64,000 nt of DNA, taken from positions 1,736,001 through 1,800,000 of the forward strand of contig JAJHTX010000001.1 in assembly GCA_032164295.1 (NCBI GenBank), read 5' to 3'. The position numbers and the translations under genes were made by a program. The notes below the pieces were generated by a model. The model ran no database searches, had not been told where the DNA came from, and worked only from the letters and a program-made list of their open reading frames with translations. Source of the DNA: Inonotus obliquus. Taxonomy: Eukaryota; Basidiomycota; Agaricomycetes; Hymenochaetales; Hymenochaetaceae. This document shows positions 23,313-36,660 of the stretch, piece by piece; position 1 is the stretch's first letter, and every line of letters begins with the position of its first letter.

Positions 23313-23528
23313 ACTAGCGAAAAGCCATAGCTGTCAATGCTAGTGCATTTTTATTACAATAATGTAGCTCTTGTCGTCGCGAATGCGAGAGGAAAGTTTA
23401 ATTTATCCACGTGTGTAAACAAAGACAATTGTAGATAAGACTCGAGTGTCGATCCTTACCATATCGAGATACGGCATACTTTATAAGTGGACCTACAACA
23501 TCCGCCGCCTCTGTCTACGGCCTTGCTC

Positions 23529-24830
23529 ATGTCCAACCTCCGTGAGCTGCTCAACCCAGAAAATCCGGCCAGTTTGTCAGTTGCTCTTCCCGTCTATGCT
23601 CTTTTTCTCGTCTCTGACTTTTGCCTAGCCCTGACCAAAGCATCATCGTCACTGAGTCAGCGTCGACTTTACTAGTCAAGGATTCATCCAATGCCAATGC
23701 CGCGGCCAACTTCGACTCTCATTCCAATATGGACACCCCAAATGACACGCACTTGGACCAAATTTCTCCACTGGCAGAGGATTACAGCCATTCCCCTCAC
23801 GAGAATTGCCCTGACTCGCTTGATTGCCTTCCCGACACAAATGACAGACCACAACATACTTTACCCGTGATCTTACGATGCGCGATATTGGGAAGTGCAA
23901 AGGGAAGATTGACCATTCGGGATATCTATGCTGCAATGGAAAAGAAATATCCATATTACAGGACCGCTGGACCTGCTTGGAAAGTATGTACCTTTCCTTC
24001 TCCCATTGGGGGAAAGCTACTCACAAAAGCACCAGCAATCAGTTCGGCACCATTTGTCGCTGAGTAGGCTCTTTGAGAGAAAAGCAAAACCCGTAACGGA
24101 ACCAGGTTTCGGCTCGTACTGGACCGTTAATCTTGACGCACCTCCGGGCACAAAACGACCTCGTAAGCGAGGACGAAAGATCAAAAATGACAACTCGAAT
24201 CAAAGTTGTAGTTCTCCGAGTACAGAAACATCAACTGTTACTGGACGAAGGGGTAGACCGAGGAAATATGCGCCTCAGGACTTTGAATTCGATCCATCAC
24301 TAGGGCTGCCATCAACGTCACCCCTCCATGTGTCCCCTAGTACTCATCCTAATCCTACGCTTCAAATCCTGCGCGGGAGTTTTGCCTCGTTTCAGCCGTC
24401 GGTCAATGATCGTTCCTCACAGCCATATCGTTTACATAGCGTCCAGGATTTATCATCACCTCGTTATGAGAGCTACGCTGGCGAGAACATGTACGACGCC
24501 AACGACCATCATGGTGAACAACGTTCTATCTCATCGTCTGATGATGAGGAAGATAGCAACGAACACCAATCAGAAGCTACTATCTATCCTTATTCTGGTG
24601 ATCCCCGTTCTCTCCCTCCGCCGAACTTTTCGAGCGTCCCCGTCGATCCTACCCTCATAACGAGCTACAATGAGCCGATGCAGCACATTTCCCGACTGCA
24701 AGAGGAAGTCAGAGAGCTACAGCGACAGGTGGTAATGTTATCTACAACGAACGCTAGTCTGGAAAACGAGCTCAATGGCGCCCGAGCTGAAATAGTACGC
24801 CTTCGTTCGAAGTCTGAGCCGGCGGAGTAA
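23529..24830 (+). CDS. Forkhead (winged-helix) transcription factor
   Basis: The forkhead domain is formed by joining exon 2 to exon 3 across the intron at 23984-24035: LPVILRCAILGSAKGRLTIR, DIYAAMEKKYPYYRTAGPAW, then KQSVRHHLSLSRLFERKAKP and GSYWTVNLDAPPGTKRPRKR. The recognition helix (SVRHHLSL) and wing 2 basic stretch are intact. The reading frame upstream of PDQSII is closed by a stop, so a first exon is needed. ATG 23529 to 23575 joined to 23629 (53-nt intron with a weak GTCAGT donor) works and gives 399 codons in total. The C-terminus has an acidic SSSDDEEDS patch and a leucine-rich coiled coil (HISRLQEEVRELQRQVVML, residues about 345-390). The weak point is exon 1. Confidence 0.85.
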
Positions 24831-25226
24831 GAAAAAAGGAGGCTTCGTAGATTTTCATCCTCCTGGACTATGCTCTGCCAGCTCTGCCCTTTCTTCCGGC
24901 ACATGCACATCTTTGGCTTCGGGGTCGAAGTCACTTTCTGATCGACTTTCTCGATGGAACTTACGTTGTATTTCGGTGTTTATAAGGCATTTTTCCTTTC
25001 CCATTTCGTTCTTCAAGGGCACTGGCATTGTATTTTACGCAAACTGTATTCTTTCTGAGGGGACTGCAACGCGTTTTCATCGTTTTCATCAGACAGGCAC
25101 TTATAAAATAAGTCCTGATCCTGAGTGAGAAGGAAGATTTATGACATAATATTGATCGCCGAAATTGATCGACGTAAGGTCAAGAATTTTTGTGTACGAT
25201 TACCACCAGACCAGAACTGCGAGTCC
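24831..25226. other. Intergenic gap between the forkhead gene and UTP13
   Basis: The 396 bp hold the 3' end of the forkhead gene and the UTP13 promoter. No gene, repeat or clear core promoter element was recognised; short open frames have no resemblance to known proteins. Confidence 0.45.
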
Positions 25227-28203
25227 ATGTCCCGCTTAAAGACAGCGTAGGTCTCTTGTATTACCCGGGTTAATAATTCTACTGAACTTTCCCTGTTAGC
25301 TATGAAAAATCAAGGGTTATAGGCCCTCTTCATACGGGTGGACCTGTTGCACTTGCTTCAGATGGTCAACATGTTATAACTTGTGTTGCTGAAGAAGCAC
25401 TCTTAACACGTCTTGACGATGGTACAGAGCTTCGCCGTTTTATAGCTGTACGAGAAATTCCGCCTGCGATTGCTTTCCTGTTTACTGACGCACGGTGTTG
25501 TACAGGACTCTGAGACGATCCATTCGTTATGTCTGACCCCCTCCTCTTCGCATCTCCTCATCTTCACGGCTTCCTTGAGTCTCCACGTATATGAGGATCC
25601 CCTATCTCTAACACCTAACAAATCCACCCGTCCGACACGAACCATTCACAAAGCTCATGAAGCACCCGTCCATGTCTGTAAAGCCGACCCTACCTCAAGT
25701 ATACTGGCTTCTGGATCTGCGGATGGAGTTGTGAAGGTCTGGGATATCAGACGCGGCTATATAACGCACGCTTTCAAAGGGCATGGTGGCGTCGTTAGTG
25801 CTTTGGCGTTCCGCTACCTGCGTGATACAAGCACTATTGTCAATACGCAACCCGAGCTGCATTTAATATCCGCCTCGGTGGACACGCGGGTGCGCATTTT
25901 CGACTTGTCTGCAGCGGCCTCACGGACTGGGAGTGAAAAGCCCATTGCTGTTCTGGAAGGCCACGTATCAGTTCCTCGCGGGCTTGATGTTACTTCAGAC
26001 GGCAAATGGCTGATCAGCGGTGGACGAGATTCCGTAGTCCTCCTCTGGAATCTTCTCGGAAGTACAAAGACCGGTAAGCAGAAACGCGACAGACCTGGGA
26101 AACTTGCTCCGGAACTATCACGAACTATTACGATTCTCGAGCGAGTGGAAGCGGCAGGTTGGGTGGATGACGAAGGCGATTCACTCAAGTTCTTCACAGC
26201 TGGAGAGAAGGGTGTACTGAAGTTTTGGGATGCGCACACTGGTTCAGTTCTCTATTCATTGAATGAGGAAGTGGAGGAGAACACGGAAGAGCAACGAGAA
26301 ATTCTGGACGCGTGGTATGTCTGAACGGTTCCATATGATCCAAGTAAGTACTCATTGGACTCAACAGTTACCTGCGTGACAAATCCGTCATATTATCCGT
26401 CCATGCGGATCAGAATATTCTCCTGCATTCTCTCTCGAGTAGGACGTTAGTCCAACAACTCATAGGCTTCAACGATGAAATCACGGCTGCATCATTTCTT
26501 TCCGTAACGAGCACGGACTCACACGTTGCGATCGCGGCGAATTCATCGCTTATTCGAGCTTACTCCGTTTCAGGCAATGATGCTAGACTATTATCAGGGC
26601 ATTCCGGCATTGTCCTATGCCTTGATAGCAGCTCAGACGGATCACTTCTGGCTAGCGGAAGCAAGGACAATTCTGCGCGTCTTTGGTCTTTCTCGAAATC
26701 ATTGAATGCTTGGATGAATGCTGCTGTTTGTGAGGGCCATGCAGAAAGTGTCGGTACCGTGGTATTTTCGCGAAGAAGCCGAGGAACCTCAAGCACCGAA
26801 GAAGCTCCCAGATTCATTTTCACAGGTAGTCAGGACAGGACGATTAAGATGTGGGACCTTTCTTCCTTATCTACCACGAGCAGTGACACGGGGGCCATAC
26901 CTGTACGGTGTAGGAGTCTTACGACGTACAGGGCCCATGACAAAGACATCAACTCGCTTGACGTATCTCCAAACGACCGATACCTTGCTTCCGGGTCACA
27001 AGACAAAACGGCGAAAGTGTATGAGATTATGTATTCGCCCGATGGCCCACGGGGAGAGATTAAGCTGTTAGGCACATGCAAGGGCCACAAAAGAGGTGTA
27101 TGGACGGTCAAATTCGGAAGAGCCGAAAGAGTCCTTGCGACTGGCAGCGGAGACAAGACGATCAAGTTGTGGAATCTAGATGATTTCACATGCGTCAAGG
27201 TTAGGCTGTTCAATTGGAGTGAAAGCATGACTTTGGACTGATTTTTTCTCCCTTTAAGACATTTGAGGGTCATACGAACTCGGTTCTCCAAATCAATTTC
27301 TTGAATCAAGATATGCAGTTGGCCAGCACCGCCTCAGATGGACTTCTCAAGCTTTGGAATGTCCGTTCTGAAGAGTGCATCTCAACTATGGATGGTCATG
27401 AAGACAAAGTGAGTCAAAACTACCCTGAGAATAGGTGGACTTGAATTGTTGACAGGAAATAGATATGGGCTTTAGCCATCAGCTCAGATGAATCAATGAT
27501 CGCAACTGGTGCGGCAGACTCTGTTGTCACCATATGGAAAGACTGTACAAAGGAGAAAGAACTCGAGCGCCAAGCCATCTTGGAAAAATCCGTAATGAAG
27601 TGGGTTGGCAGAGAAATCTGCTCGTCGTTGCAATATTGAACTTGAGCTAATTGTCTTCATAGGGAGCAAGATTTCATGAACTACTTAGCAATGAAAGATT
27701 ATCGAAATGCCATCTCCTTAGCAATTGCGATGGATCAACCCGGCCGCCTATATTCTCTTTTCAAGCAAGTTCTTTCACCCGATACGTTTGAGCAAGACAC
27801 TTTCGAACCCGACTCAGTCACTGGCAGGTCCGCCATCGACATGATCCTCCAAAAACTTCCACCGCCCGAAGTAGCTTCTCTGTTACGTCACATCCGCGAC
27901 TGGAACGCAAGCGCAAAGACAAGCTCCGTCGCGCAAAGTATCCTGAACGCACTATTCAAACTCCGGACCGTGGAAGACATTGCGCAAGCTTTCGAATCGA
28001 GTGGCGTATTGATCTCTATAAAGTCTACCAGTCCAAATGATACATTGTCCTTGAATGAACTCGTCCAAGCGCTTATTCCGTATACCGAACGCCATTTTGC
28101 TCGAATCGATCGATTAGTTCAGGATAGTTATGTTCTGGACTACATCCTCGCGGAAATGGATGATGGCCTCATGGTGGAAGATGACATGGAGACAGACTCG
28201 TGA
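25227..28203 (+). CDS. UTP13: U3 snoRNP / SSU processome WD40 protein Utp13 (TBL3)
   Basis: Utp13 belongs to the UTP-B subcomplex, which binds nascent pre-18S rRNA in the nucleolus with U3 snoRNP. Exon 1 (MSRLKTA) joins to YEKSRVIGPLHTGGPVALAS. Two WD40 propellers follow: SILASGSADGVVKVWDI, HLISASVDTRVRIFDL, SLLASGSKDNSARLWSF, FIFTGSQDRTIKMWDL, YLASGSQDKTAKVYEI, VLATGSGDKTIKLWNL and LASTASDGLLKLWNV. After the last repeat (WKDCTKEKELERQAILEKS) comes the helical Utp13 C-terminal domain (YLAMKDYRNAISLAIAMDQP through EMDDGLMVEDDMETDS), which separates it from generic WD proteins. Convergent with PRP22, whose stop is about 180 bp away. Confidence 0.93.
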
Positions 28204-28384
28204 TAGTGATGTACGTGTAGATATCAAAAAATATGGTTGGATTAATGTTGTATTTTGCTTTGCAAAGCGAAGGTAAGGAGGAAGAAGTATGACTGGATTT
28301 CTAACCCGTATACATAAATATCCCAAATATGCAAACATGCAATTGATACAGGGTGAAAATGCAATTCTACATACAATGCAAGAA

Positions 28385-32187
<3,803 letters not shown>

Positions 32188-32438
32188 GACAGCTGGCTGC
32201 CTGGTTCAACAAGTTATCTGTAGTTGCAGGTGATGTCGGATAAAGCGATGTCGGTGAGAAGGATGTCAGACCTTTTGCAGACTGTGCTACTGATAGGGAA
32301 ACTTGGCGGTTAAAGAAGAAACCAGGGAGGAGGATGACAGAAAGTCAAAATCCGGTCACGTGGCTCGCTCTTCCAATTTCGGAAATAATCATGCATACAC
32401 CTCGCCACCGTCGTTGCACTCTACTTTACTGCAGAATC

Positions 32439-33024
32439 ATGGCCGGCCTCGCAACCTCTGAGTAAGTTTCGGGTTTAATTCTGGTGAGAAGAGCCTGACC
32501 AACCTGATCTCAGCATAGATATAGCAACAAGAGGCGCAGACCAGTTTGTATACGTTTACTATGCCGCCTATGACTCAAAAGAAAGAACCCAAAGCCTACC
32601 GAAATTCTATCGGCAAACATCATCTATAGTCTGGAATGGAAACCCTGTTCAGGGCGACGCGGGCGTGAGGGATCTTATTGAAAAGATGCCACCTAGTAAG
32701 CACGAGGTACAATCGTTTGATTGTCATCCCATCCCCAGTAAGCCACCTAGTCAGTTTCCTCATCTCGTCCGCCAGTTTATTCACGATCCTAAAGATACAT
32801 CTCCACCTTCACTCCTAGTCGTTGTCTCAGGGACCGTTGTACATGGCAAGGCGGCGGGGTCAACGCATCCGACAGGCAGTAAATCTGTCGATGACCAACC
32901 TCGCATATTTTCACAAACGTTCATGTTGGCGCCCGACACCGAAAATGCTTCAACCGGAGGAGACTCGAACAAAACGCAGGTTAAATATTATGTACTCGGT
33001 GACGATATGAGATTTGTGGGCTGA
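32439..33024 (+). CDS. NXT1: NTF2-related mRNA export factor Nxt1/p15
   Basis: p15 pairs with the Mex67/NXF1 NTF2-like domain to carry mRNA through nuclear pores. Two exons (32439-32461, 32514-33024) give 177 aa. The NTF2-like fold is recognisable from ADQFVYVYYAAYDSKERTQS and LPKFYRQTSSIVWNGNPVQG at the start, RDLIEKMPPSKHEVQSFDCH with VVVSGTVVHG in the middle strands, and SQTFMLAPD ... KYYVLGDDMRFVG at the end. The length is a little above animal NXT1 (about 140 aa) because of a loop at about residues 115-150. Divergent from PRP22, start codons 251 bp apart. It is the last intact gene before the relic island. Confidence 0.88.
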
Positions 33025-33213
33025 ATCTTGAGCATATTGTAGGACTAGTTTAATTTCTTCTCGTTTACTCTGTATTACTCAAGCTGCTGTAAAACGCTCG
33101 TCAGTCAAATGCAACTTTAGCTTATTACTAGTCTGGTAAGAAAGAAAGCGTGTTTCATGCTTGGCTAATATGAAGAAAAGCAAAACTTAGATCGTTCCGT
33201 GAGCCGCCTGACA

Positions 33214-33240
33214 TAACCCTGCCGGTGCCCGGCAGGGTTA
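33214..33240. repeat. Perfect hairpin, 12-bp arms and 3-base loop
   Basis: TAACCCTGCCGG at 33214-33225 pairs exactly with CCGGCAGGGTTA at 33229-33240. It lies just inside the left end of the island and is followed by further GC-rich palindromic stretches at about 33289-33320 (CCCCC, GGGCTG, TGAC, CAGCCC, GGGGG in nested order). Confidence 0.75.
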
Positions 33241-33643
33241 CCTCCAGCTGGGTCAGGCTGCCGCTCGGCATGCCACGCGGTTGCGCACAGCCCCCGTCTG
33301 GGCTGTGACCAGCCCGGGGGTACGCATCCGTGGTGCATACACACACCACACCTCCGGCTGTCCGCCCAAGACCCACCCATACTCGCCCATTCTCAACACA
33401 TCCGATGCTTGACTTATCACTCGACGTCATGCCCTCTGCAGAGCTTTCATGACCATCAACATCCAGTGTTTTGATTTTTGACTCGGTGAAGATTGTACAA
33501 ATGATGGAAATGGGCACTCGACGGATGACATTGGAGAGCAATCCAGATGTACATCTACTCTCTACGCACGTAGACGGTGGACTGAAAGAACGACTCATCA
33601 GACCTTAGATAATGTATGTGGGTCAAGTTCAGCTACTTGCTCT

Positions 33644-34144
33644 GCAGGAACGTGCCTACCCCCACTTTCATCCCGAACAGCACCATCGTACCATGTCTTC
33701 GCAGCCCCACCATGGATTTCACAGGCGCAGACTCAACAAATCGGCGGTGCGCCTTTCTTACAGGTGCTGACACAAAGGGCAGTAAACACAACACATTCAG
33801 GAGCTTTGCGCAAATTTTTCCCATACTCGTCAGGCGGCGGGAATTCTGAGCTCGAGCATGACCTTGAGAGTGACGACCTGGTTGATCACTTGGATGATGA
33901 AGATGTGTCGGGTGGGCACGTCCACCACCTTGGCATCCCAGCGAGCGGCCCTCCGATTCCCGAGTTACAATTCCTCCAGGGAGTATCCAGAACGCCATCT
34001 GACTTCATGCATGCGAATGTCATGCTTTACGGTACAAACCCTTCAAACTGGCCAATGGAAATCGGCAGGCTACCAGAAGGTGGCGGCTTTATGGATACTA
34101 GTACCGGTCCAGGAACAGGTCCAGCTGGCTCCTCTTCGACTTGA
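33644..34144 (+). pseudogene. Unidentified coding remnant in the island
   Basis: The frame from about 33750 to the stop at 34142-34144 encodes a low-complexity, partly acidic sequence with ordered-looking patches (GGAPFLQVLTQRAVNTTHSG, DLVDHLDDEDVSGGHVHHL, PPIPELQFLQGVSRTPSDFM). An upstream stretch in another frame, HFHPEQHHRTMSSQPHHGFH, seems to belong to the same former protein, implying a frameshift or intron near 33725. Just after the stop, a same-frame stretch (GGSGGMVFSDCC) suggests the stop is a lesion. I do not recognise the family. It could be another captured gene piece. Confidence 0.35.
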
Positions 34145-34437
34145 GTGGGCGGCAGCGGCGGTATGGTCTTCTCTGACTGTTGCAACAGAACTGTACTGAA
34201 CTTGTTGCACGAAGTCACCAGTCACAATCGGCCCCTGAAAGCCCTTTGGCGCAGTTAGCAATGCAAGGGTATTGTGCCAGTGAAATTCTCCATGGACGGA
34301 TTAGGCTGATATCTCGTGAAATAAAGAATTTACACCGCACTCAAGCCGCATGTGGCCATCAGCCTGCAGTTCGGCCATCTGATGGCCTTATTTCGCTTAC
34401 CCGGCTACCTCACTGGTTTTTTCCACCTTTTTCCGGT

Positions 34438-34572
34438 GGTTCATGCCATTCCTCGAGCAACTTAGTGAATGGCGTGAGCCCGGCTAATAGGTGGTGAATC
34501 CGCGGATTGGGTGCTAGCCGGGCTCACGCCATTCTCTAAGCAAATATTGAATGGTGTGAGCCCGGCTAGCAC
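34438..34572. repeat. Cluster of four alternating inverted copies of a GTGAGCCCGGCTA-type repeat
   Basis: A unit with core GAATGGCGTGAGCCCGGCTA occurs at 34467-34486. Its reverse complement, extended to 24 bases, occurs at 34511-34534, and a 24-base forward copy at 34549-34572 differs from a perfect match at one base. The last two form a 24-bp inverted repeat around a 14-base spacer. A fourth, decayed inverted copy is at about 34438-34451 (GGTTCATGCCATTC). The spacers CTCGAGCAACTTAGT and TCTAAGCAAATATT resemble each other, so this looks like a duplicated palindromic unit of about 95 bp. A related sequence, GAATGGCGTGAACCGGTGTG, lies near the right end of the island at 39055. Confidence 0.75.
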
Positions 34573-34704
34573 CTCAGGTCCTGTGAGTCTCGCTTCTCTT
34601 CCAGTTTCCCGTGTATCTGATGCTGCCTTTCAGCTTACCATCGCCATCCCTCCCCTCTGCTTCCCCTTCTCTCCCCTCTCACCGCATCTCAATGCAGAGA
34701 CGGT

Positions 34705-36660
34705 AGTTTAGAACAGTTTCCTCAAAATGCTACGGATGTCCATCAAGATGCTGTCCTAGCATATCTCTCACATATCTCTCAGATGAACGTCCCTTGACGA
34801 ACGAGAATGTACGTGATCTGGCTGGGGCGCAAGATGATGTGAGTCCCCTTCTCATATTTCTCATGCTAAGCGCTCATCGTCTCCCAGACAATAAGACAAT
34901 ATATGTCTTCAATAAGTTCTATTTGGATTACGATTTGCACGAGGTTTTGCGTGAGCTGCGTGTCTGGTCTCGTTTACAACCACAAACTGAAGGTAAGCAT
35001 TCGACTCTGCAATGTCACCACTTATTAATTGTGCTGCAGATACATCCTTATTGACACCTCCGTTCCGCCCGCAACAACTTGCCAAAGCTTACCTTCACAC
35101 CGCTCACCTGCATTACGACGCGGTCTCACACATCGTGGATACAATTATTCGACAGCAGAACATCGCTCTCAGTATAGCTTTGCGTACCCTCGATCTAAAT
35201 ATCCTAGCTCTTTCTGAGGCGTTTGAACCATTCTCTCAGAATGCGCAACAGACCCTCACAAAGCAGTGACAGCTGCTCTCCGCTCTCGACGCAGATCCGA
35301 TTGCTATCTCTGTCGTCCAGATACATCCGGTGCTTCTTAGTGTCAATGTGCGAAAAGCGATGGAAGCTAGGAAGGGGAAACAGACTCTAGGAGATTATGT
35401 GGATAACGACAAAATGCGCGAAGTCGAACGGTGAGCTATGGTATTCTATCTGTTTGATAGAAGATTGTATTAAGCCTTATTCTCAGACACTTTGACGCAG
35501 CGATACAGCCAAACCCATGAATGCATGGACCGCCTGATGTTGGTGCAGACCAGATCCGTTCGATACTACAGACAAATCGTATCCTTGAAAGTGCAGAATC
35601 ATGCGAACAACGTGCACATGATGCCTTTGAGAAAATTAGCGACATAGTTTCCCGAATCGACACAACCAACTCTGACACGCTTTATTCCGAGCTGAAGCAC
35701 GTAGATGCTCTCCTGTGCAAGGGGCTTGAAAGTATCGCCGATACCAAGAATCTTTCCACAGAACTCTGCGTCGGAGCTCTCCGAAGAATCAGTGTACTCA
35801 ACGTGGCTCTAGTGCAGCTTCCAACTCTTATGGGTGCGCTTCAAGCTGATTTCTGCACGAAAAGCAACTTAAACCATATTCAACGACTGCACAATATAGT
35901 CTACGCTTATGGAGCGACTGTAATCGAGATCGTCCGGCAAAAGGAATTTTCACATTTCTTCTACCAACGTGCTCAGACTATCTTAGAAGTGATGGCGAAG
36001 CTAACCTCTGCGGAGCGTCGCTGGCGCCAAATTTATCGCGGTGAAGTGCATGGGCAGCTGCCGTTCGGATGATTCCGTGCCTACCATCGATTTCTCACCA
36101 TCTGGAGGAAAAGGTATCGATGGCGACCAGACATTTACGCTCGAACGTGCGGATATGGAAGCTTTCATGCAAGTCCTTGACAAGCTTGATCAGAAATTGC
36201 AAGCCGAACCTCGCACCCCCACACATTCGCTGAAGGAGACACGTGCGGCGTTTATGAAGCTTATTGAAAGAATAGGATTGAAGCATCCTTTGAGAAAGTA
36301 GTGGAACATTCATGTATGCAAATTCATTCACATTTCACACCCCTTGTAAAAGCTGATTGCAACCGAGTAGTAATATCGTCCTCCCGCATGTCACTATCTC
36401 GGAGAAGATGTGAGTACACCACCATCTATTCCATGCTTGCTTAGCTGATCATTGATTACTGTAGTGACCGAAGCGGACGAGGTGGCATTTCACAATCTTT
36501 CCGAACGAGTTGCGTCTCTAGAAAAGGAGAATGTCATGAAGGAAGGTAATTTTGCAAAGGAGCGGGAGCAATACGAGGCCGAACTCGCTCAACTCAAAGA
36601 ACAGTTGCACAATTTGTCGGAATTAACCTCGCTATGTAGACAAAAGCTTTTCGCAATTGT
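34705..36660 (+). pseudogene. Relic of the N-terminal half of an ATG11-like autophagy scaffold
   Basis: Atg11 recruits cargo receptors and Atg1 in selective autophagy. Recognisable blocks follow the order of agaricomycete Atg11 (Atg17-like domain): SLEQF-like start, DVHQDAVLAYLS, LTNENVRDLAGAQDD, TIYVFNKFYLDYDLHEVLRE, LAKAYLHTAHLHYDAVSHIV, LGDYVDNDKM, YAYGATVIEIVRQKEFSHFF, YQRAQTILEVMAKL, IYRGEVHGQLPF, TIDFSPSGGKG, TLERADMEAF, AFHNLSERVASLEKEN. GT-AG introns remain at about 34841-34888 and 34992-35039. Lesions: an 11-bp tandem duplication at 34760-34781 shifts the frame; in-frame TGA codons occur at 35267-35269 and 35518-35520; a further frame break lies near 36070. The first exon is missing. 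Resemblance is judged from memory of the family. Confidence 0.7.

Noticed and set aside
33155..33598. 147-codon minus-strand frame over the GC-rich left end of the island
   Set aside because: It crosses palindromic repeats, has odd composition and no resemblance; stop-free reading is expected in GC-rich sequence.
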